NCBI RefSeq assembly: GCF_023507705.1
Contig: NZ_JALBGD010000011.1
Coordinates: 115,385 to 179,384, forward strand
Reading direction: 5' to 3'
DNA from: Stappia sp. WLB 29
Lineage (GTDB): Bacteria > Pseudomonadota > Alphaproteobacteria > Rhizobiales > Stappiaceae
DNA: 64,000 nucleotides
Shown here in pieces: positions 48,070-57,269 of the stretch; position 1 is the stretch's first letter; every line of letters starts with the position of its first letter. The position numbers were made by a program, and so were the translations under genes. The notes under the pieces are model-generated. The model ran no database searches and had not been told where the DNA came from. It worked only from the letters and a program-made list of their open reading frames with translations.

Positions 48070-49538
48070 CGGCCCGCTTGCGTCCCTGGCCGCGCTCGCT
48101 GGCCGGCCAGCTTGTCGCCCTGCTGCTGATCGCGGTGGTGCTGGCCCAGATCATCACGCTGTGGCTCTTCGCCGGCGAACGGCGGGTGGCGTTGGTGGAG
48201 CTTGCCCGCAACACCATCGTCTCGCGCACCGTCTCTCTGGTGCGCCTCGTCGAGGCAGCGCCGGAGAGCCAGCACCCGGACATGCTCCGGGCCATCTCCA
48301 GCCGCTTCCTCTGGTACTGGATCGACGAGACTCCTGCCCTTGCCGAAGCCGGAGGCGGCAGGACCGACAAGCGGATCGCCGCCATGCTCGGCGAGGAACT
48401 CGATGCCGGCAAGACCATCCGGGTCGACGTCTCGCGGCGCGAGGTCTCCCATGCCCCGCCTTCGCGCCGGCGGATCGATGTCGGCGACAGCGAGGGGGAG
48501 GACGAGGCCGACGACCGGCCGGAAGACAGGCAGGCCCGCGACCGCCCTGCCCCGCACCATCACGGCAGCTGGCGCGCCGCCCCCGTGTCGCTGACGCTGT
48601 CCGTGCAACTGTCGGACGGGCGCTGGCTCAACGGAGCCAGCCGCTTCCGCGTGCCGCGCAACACGCTCCTTCCGGTTTTCGTCACCGTAGCGCTGATGGC
48701 AACGGCCATTGTCCTCGTCATCGGCCTGACCGTGCGCCGCCTCACTCGCCCCTTGCGCGATCTGGCCGCCGCCGCCGGTCGGCTGGGGCGCGGCGAGGAT
48801 GTGGAACCGCTGCCCGAGAGCGGGCCGTCGGAAGTGCGGAGCACGATCCAGGCTTTCAACGTCATGCAGGACCGCTTGACCCGCTTCGTACGCGACCGCA
48901 CGCGCATGCTGGGTGCGATCAGCCACGACCTGCGCACCCCGATCACCTCGTTGCGCATCCGTGCAGAGTTCATCGACGACGACGAAAATCGGGAGAAGAT
49001 GATCGAGACGCTCGACGAGATGCAGCGCATGGTCGAGGCAGCGCTGGCCTTTGCCCGGGACGAAGCCTCGCGCGAAGTCGGCGCACCGACGGACCTCAGC
49101 GGCTTCATCGACGCCATCGCCGAGGACTATCGCGATATCGGCAGGCCGGTGGCCTTCGACCCGCCCGAAGGCAGCCGCATCGTCGTGTCCTGTCGGCCGT
49201 TCAGCCTCAAGCGTGCCATGCGCAACCTCATCGACAACGCGGTGCGCTATGGCGGCGACGCCACGCTGCAGCTCTCATCCGAGGCCGGACAAGCGGTCAT
49301 CACCGTGCGCGACCACGGCCCCGGCATCCCGGAAGAACGGCTGAAGGACGTGTTCGAGCCCTTCGTGCGGCTCGAGGAATCGCGGTCGGAGGAAACCGGT
49401 GGCATCGGCCTCGGCCTGTCCATCGCCCGCTCAATCGTCCATGCGCATGGCGGCACCTTGATGCTCGCCAACCACCCGGACGGCGGCCTGGAAGCACGAA
49501 TCGCACTGCCGATGGACGACCGCCCTGGCCGCCGTTGA
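48066..49538 (+). CDS. Sensor histidine kinase with acidic periplasmic loop
   Basis: Inner-membrane kinase of 490 aa. Transmembrane segments lie at about 14-36 and 201-223, leaving a periplasmic domain of about 165 residues. HAMP follows at about 223-275, then the phospho-acceptor His287 in GAISHDLRTPITSLRI, N box NLIDNAVRYGG, G1 box RDHGPGIPEE and G2 box GGIGLGLSIA. The periplasmic domain holds DSEGEDEADDRPED (about 141-154) and HHHGSW (164-169), a negatively charged and His-rich patch that could bind divalent cations, as the acidic patch of PhoQ does. Partner of the overlapping response regulator; the calcium-binding gene next door fits that reading. Confidence 0.93.
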   Translation: MTARLRPWPRSLAGQLVALLLIAVVLAQIITLWLFAGERRVALVELARNTIVSRTVSLVRLVEAAPESQHPDMLRAISSRFLWYWIDETPALAEAGGGRTDKRIAAMLGEELDAGKTIRVDVSRREVSHAPPSRRRIDVGDSEGEDEADDRPEDRQARDRPAPHHHGSWRAAPVSLTLSVQLSDGRWLNGASRFRVPRNTLLPVFVTVALMATAIVLVIGLTVRRLTRPLRDLAAAAGRLGRGEDVEPLPESGPSEVRSTIQAFNVMQDRLTRFVRDRTRMLGAISHDLRTPITSLRIRAEFIDDDENREKMIETLDEMQRMVEAALAFARDEASREVGAPTDLSGFIDAIAEDYRDIGRPVAFDPPEGSRIVVSCRPFSLKRAMRNLIDNAVRYGGDATLQLSSEAGQAVITVRDHGPGIPEERLKDVFEPFVRLEESRSEETGGIGLGLSIARSIVHAHGGTLMLANHPDGGLEARIALPMDDRPGRR

Positions 49539-49834
49539 GGCGGCGAGGAACACAGACACGTCAACGGCCCCTTGTGTTGCGAGATCCGAGCACAACGTGC
49601 GACGGCAACAACTTCATGACTCCGCGTCACATTTTGCGATCATCTGACAATCTGACCGGAATTTAACGTTGCGTCATCCTCGGATTTTCATCTCTCTTTA
49701 CTAAAATTCTCTGCTCACACTCAGATATCGGCAATATTCTGGGCCGTATAACTGCTGAGAGGAGGAGCAGGCAAGCGAATGGACTCCGGGAGGGAGACTG
49801 TTCGACTTCCTGCGCAATTGAGGACAAGGGGAGG
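49539..49834. other. Gap between kinase and PilZ genes
   Basis: 296 nt, visibly less GC-rich around 49620-49720 (TCTGACAATCTGACC direct repeat-like segment and A/T runs). Probable promoter of the PilZ gene; no other feature supported. Confidence 0.4.
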
Positions 49835-50227
49835 ATGGGAGCCCTGTCATCGAGAAATCGCTACATGCCATCGTCGATGGTGCAAAAGGAGCGCCGGCGG
49901 TCACCCAGGGCGGAGGGGGAGATACCGGTTGTAATCATGACCATGCGCGGGCCGATGGCTGCCAGCATGATGGATCTCAGCCTGACCGGCTGCCGCATAC
50001 GTTGCCCAGATCTGCCGAACTTCGCACTTAGCGTCAGGATTTCGATCAACGGTCACGGATTGGAACTGCGGGCCGAGCGACGCTGGCATCGGAACAAGGA
50101 GTCAGGCTGGCGCTTCATCTACGGCGACCGGGAGCAGGAGCGGCTGAAGGAAGCGCTGCATCACATTGGACGCCTGCGTAACACTGCCGAGACCATCGTC
50201 CAGCCGTTCCACACTTCGGAACGCTAG
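49835..50227 (+). CDS. PilZ domain protein, predicted c-di-GMP binding
   Basis: A 130-aa single-domain PilZ protein. The c-di-GMP motifs are present: RxxxR in KERRRSPRAE and (D/N)xSxxG in MMDLSLTGCRI, followed by IRISINGHGLELRAERRW-type strands. Such proteins relay c-di-GMP to motility, cellulose or other targets. The start at ATG 49835 has GGGGAGG directly adjacent, which is too close; ATG 49865 or 49877 may be true, leaving the domain intact. It follows the two-component genes but is 296 nt away, so probably separate. Convergent with glcB. Confidence 0.85.
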   Translation: MGALSSRNRYMPSSMVQKERRRSPRAEGEIPVVIMTMRGPMAASMMDLSLTGCRIRCPDLPNFALSVRISINGHGLELRAERRWHRNKESGWRFIYGDREQERLKEALHHIGRLRNTAETIVQPFHTSER

Positions 50228-50311
50228 AGCCGGTTGCGGCGCTCCTTGAAAGAGAAAGCCTCCCGGCCTGACGGCCGGAAGGCTTCATCCGTTCTCGCAT
50301 TGCGCGACCTG

Positions 50312-52486
50312 TCAGTCGCGAGCGGCGGCCTTCGCTTCGAGGCGGCGGGCATGCAGCACCGGCTCGGTGTAGCCGGACGGCTGCTCGCGGCCCTTGAACA
50401 CCAAGTCGCAGGCGGCCTGGAAGGCGATCGAGCCGTCGAAATCCGCAGCCATCGGCGTGTAAAGCGGATCGCCGGCATTCTGTCCGTCGACCACCTTCGC
50501 CATGCGCTTCATCGTCTCCATCACCTGCGTCTCGGTGCAAACGCCGTGGCGCAGCCAGTTGGCAATGTGCTGGGACGAGATGCGCAGCGTCGCGCGGTCT
50601 TCCATCAGCCCGACATTGTTGATGTCCGGCACCTTGGAACAGCCGACGCCCTGGTCGACCCAGCGCACCACATAGCCGAGGATGCCCTGCGCATTGTTGT
50701 CGAGCTCGGCCTGGATTTCCTCCGCCGACCAGTTCGGCCGTTCGGCGACCGGGATCGACAGGATGTCGTCGAGGCTGGCGCGGCCGCGGGCCCGCAACTC
50801 TTTCTGGCGGGCTGCGACGTCGACGACATGGTAGTGCAGCGCGTGCAGGGTCGCGGCGGTCGGCGACGGCACCCAGGCGGTGTTGGCGCCCGACTTCGGG
50901 TGACCGATCTTCTGCTCCAGCATCGCCTTCATCAGGTCCGGCATCGCCCACATGCCCTTGCCGATCTGGGCATGGCCCGGCAGGCCGCATTCGAGGCCGA
51001 TGTCGACGTTCCAGTTCTCGTATGCCTGGATCCAGGCGGCCTGCTTCATGTCGCCCTTGCGGATCATCGGGCCGGCTTCCATCGAGGTGTGCATCTCGTC
51101 GCCGGTGCGGTCAAGGAAGCCGGTGTTGATGAAGCAGACGCGCGAGGCGGCAGCGCGGATGCACTCCTTGAGGTTGACGGTCGTGCGCCGCTCCTCGTCC
51201 ATGATGCCCATCTTCAGCGTGTCGGCGGCAAGGCCCAGCGCCTGCTCGATCCGGCCGAACAGCCGGTTGGCGAAGGCGACCTCGTCGGGACCGTGCATCT
51301 TCGGCTTGACGATATAGAGCGAGCCGGCGCGCGAGTTCATGCGCCGTCCGCCACCGTCCGGGCCGCCCGTGCCGATGTCGTGCATGGCGATCAGCGCCGT
51401 CATCATGCCGTCGAGGATACCTTCCGGCACCTCCTTGCCGTCGCGATCCAGGATCGCCGGCGTCGTCATCAGGTGGCCGACATTACGCACCAGCATCAGG
51501 GAGCGGCCGTGCAGCGCCATCTCGCCGCCCGCCGGCGTCGTGTAGGTCCGGTCGCCTTCCATCCGGCGCACCATCTCGCGCCCGCCCTTGGAGAAGGAGG
51601 CGGTCAGGTCGCCCTTCAGCAGGCCGAGCCAGTTGCGATAGGCGACGACCTTGTCTTCCGCATCGACGGCCGCGACCGAGTCCTCGCAGTCCATGATGGT
51701 GGAAACCGCCGACTCCAGCACCACATCGGAGATACCCGCCGGATCGGTCTTTCCGATCGGGTTGCCCGGGTCGATGGCGACCTCGATATGCATGCCGTTC
51801 TTGACGAAGAGCACGGCAGCCGGAGCGGAGGCATCGCCGCGATAGCCGGCGAATTGCGACGGATCGGACAGGGTGAGAGCCGTACCGCCCTCGCCTGCGA
51901 TCTTCAGCTTGCCGCCTTCAACGGCAAGTCCGGTAACGCTCGACCAGGGCGCCGACAGCGGCACACGCTCGTCCAGCAGCGCCTTGGCGTAGGCCACCAC
52001 CTCGGCGCCGCGCGCCGGATCGTAGCCGCCGCCCTTCGGCAGGCTGCCCATGGCGTCGGTGCCGTAGAGCGCATCATAGAGCGAGCCCCAGCGGGCATTG
52101 GCGGCATTCAGCGCATAGCGGGCGTTGGTGATCGGAACTACCAGCTGCGGACCCGCGATGGAGGCGATTTCCGGGTCGACATTCTGCGTCGTCACCGAGA
52201 AGGCAGCGCCCTCATCCACCAGATAGCCGATCTCCTTGAGGAAGGCCTTGTAGGCGGCAAGGTCGACCGGGCCGGGATGGGCGCGATGCCAGCCGTCGAT
52301 CTTCGCCTGCAGCGCATCGCGGCGGGCCAGCAGATCGCGATTCTCCGGTGCCAGGTCGTGCACGATGCCCGACAGACCCTCCCAGAAGGCCTCGGCCGTC
52401 ACGCCGGTGCCCGGCAGGGCCTCCTGCTCGACGAAATCCCGCAGTTCCGGGGCGATCTTCAGGCCGGCAATCTCGATACGGTCCAT
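50312..52486 (-). CDS. glcB: Malate synthase G
   Basis: Condenses glyoxylate and acetyl-CoA to malate in the glyoxylate bypass. At 724 aa it is of the G isoform length. Landmarks: [20 protein letters not shown] at the start, [10 protein letters not shown], the catalytic Arg region in [37 protein letters not shown] and the C-terminal domain [20 protein letters not shown]. The start ATG 52486 is chosen over a longer frame to 52828 that crosses the promoter. Cytoplasmic. Isocitrate lyase is not in the window. Monocistronic. Confidence 0.95.
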   Translation of the reverse strand: MDRIEIAGLKIAPELRDFVEQEALPGTGVTAEAFWEGLSGIVHDLAPENRDLLARRDALQAKIDGWHRAHPGPVDLAAYKAFLKEIGYLVDEGAAFSVTTQNVDPEIASIAGPQLVVPITNARYALNAANARWGSLYDALYGTDAMGSLPKGGGYDPARGAEVVAYAKALLDERVPLSAPWSSVTGLAVEGGKLKIAGEGGTALTLSDPSQFAGYRGDASAPAAVLFVKNGMHIEVAIDPGNPIGKTDPAGISDVVLESAVSTIMDCEDSVAAVDAEDKVVAYRNWLGLLKGDLTASFSKGGREMVRRMEGDRTYTTPAGGEMALHGRSLMLVRNVGHLMTTPAILDRDGKEVPEGILDGMMTALIAMHDIGTGGPDGGGRRMNSRAGSLYIVKPKMHGPDEVAFANRLFGRIEQALGLAADTLKMGIMDEERRTTVNLKECIRAAASRVCFINTGFLDRTGDEMHTSMEAGPMIRKGDMKQAAWIQAYENWNVDIGLECGLPGHAQIGKGMWAMPDLMKAMLEQKIGHPKSGANTAWVPSPTAATLHALHYHVVDVAARQKELRARGRASLDDILSIPVAERPNWSAEEIQAELDNNAQGILGYVVRWVDQGVGCSKVPDINNVGLMEDRATLRISSQHIANWLRHGVCTETQVMETMKRMAKVVDGQNAGDPLYTPMAADFDGSIAFQAACDLVFKGREQPSGYTEPVLHARRLEAKAAARD

Positions 52487-52963
52487 GGCGGTCGGCACTC
52501 CCTGGTCGACATCTGTGCGTCTTGCTGTTCCGGCGCTCCCTCGGATGCGTCCGTCCGGCCGCCTCCGGCTTGCGCGGGCGGCACGGTCTTCACAAAAGAC
52601 GATGCCGGGAAGCCAGGCAAGGGCAGATGATGGCTGCGTGGCGGACGAAAACCGCGAGCGAACGGTTCGACCGTCATCAAACCGCAAGGGACCTTTCCTG
52701 GTCAATCTTGCACAAATCGAAAAGACTTGATCCTCACGGGAAACAATCCTTCCTGCATCCCAGCCCTGCGTCTGTTGCAATGCCCGGTCCCGCCCGCGCG
52801 GCTTGCATCGCCTGTCGCAATTCGTCATACGATAGGGGCAATTCTTCGCTCCCGCGCCGGCGCGACACGCCTACGGTGCGGGCCACCCCAGCAAGTCCGG
52901 ACGACGGAATGCCCCGGCAAGACGGCCGGTGCGCGTCCCGCTCCGGCGCGGATCCATGGCCCT
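52487..52963. other. Gap upstream of glcB and the EamA gene
   Basis: 477 nt between divergent genes, holding both promoters. Frames that extend the EamA gene upstream to 52727 read non-family sequence and are rejected. No repeat or RNA seen. Confidence 0.4.
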
Positions 52964-53893
52964 ATGTCGCAATCCGGCTCGCCCCTGCTCACGCGCTTCT
53001 TCAACCAGCCGATCCTGCTGCTGGTGCTGACCACCCTGTTCTGGGGCGGCAATACCATCGCCGGACGCCTGGCGATCGGCGAGGTCTCGCCGATGGCCGT
53101 CGTGCTGCTGCGCTGGATCGCCGTTTCCGGGCTGCTCCTGGTGCTCTACGGACGGCAGGTCCGGGCCGAATGGCCGACGCTGCGGCGCCACCTGCCGATC
53201 CTTATCGCTATGGGCATGTTCGGCTTCACCGCGTTCAACGCGTTGTTCTACATCGCCGCCCACAGCACGACCGCCGTCAATCTCGGCATCATCCAGGGGT
53301 CGATGCCGATGTTCGTGCTGCTCGGCGCGCTGGTGATCCTGCGCACGCCGATCCGGCCGCTGCAGGCGCTCGGCGTTCTGGTCACCATGGCGGGCGTCGC
53401 CTTCATTGCCGCCCAGGGCGACCTGTCGCGTCTGGCCGGGCTGGAGGTGAATGTCGGCGATGCCCTGATGATCATCGCCTGCCTGCTCTACTCGCTCTAT
53501 GCGGTGCTGCTGCGCAAGCGTCCGCCGGTCTCCGGCATGGTGTTCTTCACCGTGCTGGCAGTGGTCGCGGCGGTCACCTCCGTGCCGCTCTTCGCCATCG
53601 AGGTGTCCCAGGGCGCGCTGCAATGGCCGACGCCCAAGGGCTGGCTGGTGATCGCCTATATCTCGATCTTCCCGTCCTGCCTGTCGCAGATCTTCTTCAT
53701 GCGCGGGGTGGAACTGGTCGGACCGGGGCGGGCCGGCGTCTTCATCAACCTGGTGCCGATCTTCTCGTCCCTGCTGGCGGTGAGCCTGCTCGGCGAGCCG
53801 TTCCATCTCTACCATGCCGCAGCGCTGTGCCTGGTTCTGATCGGCATCGCGCTTTCGGAGCGCAAGGCGCGCCAACTCGCCCCGGCCACCTGA
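52964..53893 (+). CDS. EamA/DMT family transporter
   Basis: Inner-membrane protein of 309 aa with ten predicted helices in two repeated halves (about 15-145 and 165-295), the drug/metabolite transporter arrangement. The first half carries TTLFWGGNTIAGRLAIGEVS, the second LLYSLYAVLLRKRPPVSGMV and AAALCLVLIGIALSERKARQ. Family members usually export amino acids, metabolites or drugs; the substrate is unknown. The start ATG 52964 opens MSQSGSPLLTRFFNQP. Divergent from glcB; the NhaP-like antiporter gene follows 85 nt later on the same strand. Confidence 0.9.
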   Translation: MSQSGSPLLTRFFNQPILLLVLTTLFWGGNTIAGRLAIGEVSPMAVVLLRWIAVSGLLLVLYGRQVRAEWPTLRRHLPILIAMGMFGFTAFNALFYIAAHSTTAVNLGIIQGSMPMFVLLGALVILRTPIRPLQALGVLVTMAGVAFIAAQGDLSRLAGLEVNVGDALMIIACLLYSLYAVLLRKRPPVSGMVFFTVLAVVAAVTSVPLFAIEVSQGALQWPTPKGWLVIAYISIFPSCLSQIFFMRGVELVGPGRAGVFINLVPIFSSLLAVSLLGEPFHLYHAAALCLVLIGIALSERKARQLAPAT

Positions 53894-53978
53894 CCGGCCG
53901 CACAATCAACACCGAAAATTTCGGGGGACGACGCGAAAGGGTCGCGTCATTGTCGAAATATGGCAAGATAGAGGGAAC

Positions 53979-56522
53979 ATGCAAGCGCCCCTCTTCATCG
54001 CAGCCATCGCCGGCCTCCTCGTCGTCATCTCGCTCATTCAGCCGCTGGCACGGCGGCTGAAGGTGGCCCCGTCCGTGTTGCTGGCGCTTGTCGGCACCGC
54101 GATCGGCGTCCTGGCGGGCTGGCTGCTCTACACGCCCAGCACCGATGCATTCAACCAGATCGCATCCGTCTTCGTGAACCTACCGTTGAACTCGCAGGGC
54201 ATTCTCCACCTGTTCCTTCCCGTCCTGCTGTTTCAGACGACGCTGACACTCGATGTGCGCCGCATGGCGGACGATGCAGGCGTCATCTTCGTGATGGCCG
54301 TCGTCGCGGTGGTCGTTGCGACGGCCTTCATCGGCTTCGCGCTCACTCCTTTCACCACTGTGCCGCTTGTCGCCTGCCTGCTTCTGGGCGCCATCGTCGC
54401 CACCACCGACCCGGTCGCCGTCGTCGCGATCTTCCGCGACATCGGCGCGCCCGCCCGCCTCGGTCGGCTGGTGGAGGGCGAGAGCCTGCTCAACGACGCC
54501 GCAGCGATCGCCCTCTTCGTCATCCTGCTCGGCGCGCTGACGGGCGGCACGGCACCGACACTGGCCGACGGTGTGGAGCTCTTCCTGTGGAGCTTTTCCG
54601 GCGGCATGGCGCTCGGCTATGTCGGCGGCCAGATGTTGGTGCGCCTCCTGCCGCTGGTGCGCGACTTCCGTCTCGCCCAGGTAACGCTCAGCGTCGCGAT
54701 GCCCTATCTCGTCTACATCATCGCGGAGAATTTCGTCGGCGTGTCCGGAGTCGTCGCCGTGGTGGTCGCCGGCATCGTCATCAACCTGGCCGGCCCCTCC
54801 CGCGTCACGCCAGACGGCTGGACTTATCTCAACGACGTGTGGGACCAGATCGCCTTCTGGGCTTCGTCGCTGATCTTCATGCTGGCGTCGATCCTGATCC
54901 CGAAGCTGCTCGTCGATGTCGGCTGGTACGACATCGCACTGCTCGGCATCGTCGTGGCGGCCGCTCTTGCCGCTCGCGCCGTCGTGCTGTTCGGCTTACT
55001 GCCGCTGATGAGCCTGCTGCAACTGTCGCAGCCCGTCAGTACGCCGTTCAAGACGGTAATGCTGTGGGGCGGAATGCGCGGTGCCATCACGCTGACGCTG
55101 GCGCTCGGAGTGACCGAGAACGTTGCCATCGACCCGCAGGTGAAGCGCTTCGTCGCCGTGCTCGCGACCGGCTTCGTGCTGTTCACCCTGCTGGTCTACG
55201 GCACGACGCTGAAGCCCTTGATAAAAGTATTCGGCCTCGACAAGCTGCCGCCGCTCGACGCGGCAATGCGCGCCCAGGTGCTGGCCCTCGCATTGGCCAA
55301 CGTGCGCGAGGGCGTGTCGCGCGCGGTTTCCGAATACCACATCGCACCGGCCGCGGCGGAGGCGACCGACCGCCGCTACCGCGAGCGCCTGGTCGAGGCA
55401 CAGGGCTTGGACGGGGGCATGGACGAGATCCTCGACCGCGACCGCATCACCGTCGGCCTCGTGTCTATCTCCAACCGCGAACGCGAGATCGTGCTGCGCC
55501 ATCTTCGCGAGCGCACCGCCTCGATCCACACGGCCGAGGAACTGCTGGCACGCATCGGCCGCATCGCCGACCGCGCCCGTGCCGGCGGCCGTATCGAATA
55601 CAACCGTGCCGCCCGCCAGGCCCTCGCCTTTCCCCGCACGATGCGGATCGCCCAGTGGCTTCAGCGGAACCTGAAATACGACCGCTGGCTCGCCCGCCTG
55701 CTCGGCGACCGCTACGAGATGCTGCTGCTGAACCGGATCGTGCTCGACGAACTGATCGCCTTCACCAACGAGAAGATCGAGCCCCTGCTCGGCCACCGCG
55801 TGGTGGAGATCCTGACCGAGATCCTGCTCGGGCGCCGCGAGGCCACGACGACGGCGCTGGAAGCGCTGCGGCTGCAGTATCCCGACTATGCCGACAGCCT
55901 CGACCAGCGCTTCCTGCAAAAGGCGGCTCTGCGGTTGGAGGAAGATGCCTATCGCTCGCTCTACGCGCAGAACCTCATCGGCACCGAGCTCTATTCCAAC
56001 CTCTCGCAAGGGGTGAGCCACAGCCGGGAGACTGCCGACACGCGGCCGAAGCTCGACATGGGCATGCGCACGGAGGAGTTGACCGCGCAGTTGCCGCTCT
56101 TCCGTGACCTCAGCGAGGACCGCATCCGAGCGATTTCCCGGCTGATGCGGCCGCTTTTTGCGGTGCCCGGCGAGCTGCTGATCCGCAAGGGAGAGCGGGG
56201 CGACACCGCCTACTTCATCTCTTCCGGCGCCGTAGAGGTGATCACCGAACATGTGCGCGTGCGCCTCGGCCGCGGCGATGTCTTCGGCGAGATTGCGCTG
56301 CTGACTGGCCAGCCGCGGACGGCCGACGTGCGCGCGCTCGGCTACTGCAACCTGCTGGTCCTGTCGCGGACCGACTTCCGCAGCCTGACCGACAAGGATC
56401 CCGCGTTGAAGCAGCACATGGCGACCATGGCCGCCCAGCGCCGACAGATGAATGCCACTGCAGTGGAAGACGACGCAATTGCAGACGACGAATCCGCTGA
56501 AAAATCGACGGAAGAAAGTTGA
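53979..56522 (+). CDS. CPA1 (NhaP-type) cation/proton antiporter with C-terminal cyclic-nucleotide-binding domain
   Basis: A 847-aa inner-membrane antiporter. The N-terminal 410 residues have about 12-13 helices with the ion site in ATTDPVAVVAIFRDIGAPAR and ESLLNDAAAIALF (Asn-Asp). A cytoplasmic helical region (about 415-695) follows, with MLLLNRIVLDELIAFTNEKI, then a cyclic-nucleotide-binding domain at about 702-820 (GELLIRKGERGDTAYFISSG; FGEIALLTGQPRTADV with Glu771 and Arg780 of the phosphate cassette intact). No voltage-sensor domain. It resembles animal sperm NHE in coupling NHE-type transport to a CNBD, and plant SOS1. Activity is probably gated by cAMP or cGMP. The start is ATG 53979. 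Confidence 0.92.
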   Translation: MQAPLFIAAIAGLLVVISLIQPLARRLKVAPSVLLALVGTAIGVLAGWLLYTPSTDAFNQIASVFVNLPLNSQGILHLFLPVLLFQTTLTLDVRRMADDAGVIFVMAVVAVVVATAFIGFALTPFTTVPLVACLLLGAIVATTDPVAVVAIFRDIGAPARLGRLVEGESLLNDAAAIALFVILLGALTGGTAPTLADGVELFLWSFSGGMALGYVGGQMLVRLLPLVRDFRLAQVTLSVAMPYLVYIIAENFVGVSGVVAVVVAGIVINLAGPSRVTPDGWTYLNDVWDQIAFWASSLIFMLASILIPKLLVDVGWYDIALLGIVVAAALAARAVVLFGLLPLMSLLQLSQPVSTPFKTVMLWGGMRGAITLTLALGVTENVAIDPQVKRFVAVLATGFVLFTLLVYGTTLKPLIKVFGLDKLPPLDAAMRAQVLALALANVREGVSRAVSEYHIAPAAAEATDRRYRERLVEAQGLDGGMDEILDRDRITVGLVSISNREREIVLRHLRERTASIHTAEELLARIGRIADRARAGGRIEYNRAARQALAFPRTMRIAQWLQRNLKYDRWLARLLGDRYEMLLLNRIVLDELIAFTNEKIEPLLGHRVVEILTEILLGRREATTTALEALRLQYPDYADSLDQRFLQKAALRLEEDAYRSLYAQNLIGTELYSNLSQGVSHSRETADTRPKLDMGMRTEELTAQLPLFRDLSEDRIRAISRLMRPLFAVPGELLIRKGERGDTAYFISSGAVEVITEHVRVRLGRGDVFGEIALLTGQPRTADVRALGYCNLLVLSRTDFRSLTDKDPALKQHMATMAAQRRQMNATAVEDDAIADDESAEKSTEES

Positions 56523-56812
56523 TCTACCCGGCAAAACTTCAGATTGCACATCTATACATAAAAATCATAAGTCGATTTTTTATCGTTTAAGTTGTGATCT
56601 TCGCTTTATTCATCAAAACATATTGACGACTCGCCCTGCCCAACATCTAATTTCAAATGTCATGAAGTGATTTGCATGACTTTCGTGCGCCAGTGCGCTG
56701 CAAAGTAATTTCAAACGCTCGGTTTTGCGTCGATGGACCCTTTCAACGTCCAAAGAACATCGGAGTGGCCAACTGGCGTTTTCCTGAGCTGTCGTATTCT
56801 ATGGGGCAATAC
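56523..56812. other. AT-rich gap upstream of the small unknown gene
   Basis: 290 nt with clearly lower GC around 56540-56660 (runs of A/T, for example CATAAAAATC, TTTTTTATCG), unlike its neighbours. No terminator with a convincing GC stem. Likely promoter of the small gene at 56813 and possibly acquired DNA. Confidence 0.4.
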
Positions 56813-57175
56813 ATGACTGACGAACTCAAGAAGGTCGAGATCCACGATTATCAGGCTTTTGGCGAGTTGATCTCCGAGTATGCCACGGGCGCAAAGCCTT
56901 GGCCGGAGACGCTGGAAGGTCTGAAGCAGGCCACCAAGGGCATCGCCACGATTCCCGATACCTACAAAGCCTTGCAAGTGATTCAGGCTTGTGAGGAAGT
57001 TCTGCTCCTGCGCCTGCCGCCGCGGCGCATGACCGAGGATTCGTTGGAAAAGTACGGAGACGCGGCGGCGAACGACTACCCGCTGCCGGATTTCTACGCT
57101 CGCAAGGACGAGATGAACGAGCGAGACTTCTATCTCAGCCGCGTCGCCGACTACACGATTGCCGTGTGCACCTGA
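56813..57175 (+). CDS. Small soluble protein of unknown function
   Basis: A 120-aa protein opening MTDELKKVEIHDYQAFGELI and SEYATGAKPWPETLEGLKQA, with mid part IATIPDTYKALQVIQACEEV and an Arg-rich core LLRLPPRRMTEDSLEKYG. No signal peptide or membrane segment. The protein is acidic and helical; I recognise no family. The start is ATG 56813, but ATG 56801 (MGQYMTDE) is also possible; neither has a good ribosome site, and a longer frame back to 56672 seems wrong. It is followed by a strong terminator, which supports a real transcript. The AT-rich leader differs from its own GC content. Confidence 0.62.
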   Translation: MTDELKKVEIHDYQAFGELISEYATGAKPWPETLEGLKQATKGIATIPDTYKALQVIQACEEVLLLRLPPRRMTEDSLEKYGDAAANDYPLPDFYARKDEMNERDFYLSRVADYTIAVCT

Positions 57176-57199
57176 GTTTTCATCTTCAGGGGATGCCGA

Positions 57200-57228
57200 A
57201 GGGCCGCGATGTTTCGCGGCCCTTTTTT
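57200..57228 (+). terminator. Strong rho-independent terminator
   Basis: AGGGCCGCGA (57200-57209), TGTT, TCGCGGCCCT (57214-57223), then five T residues. It ends the small unknown gene and may also insulate the convergent BTAD/YcaO operon. Confidence 0.93.
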
Positions 57229-57269
57229 AGGCTCGTTCGCGATGTTTGGCCCCCTGCCTCCGCTGCCGG

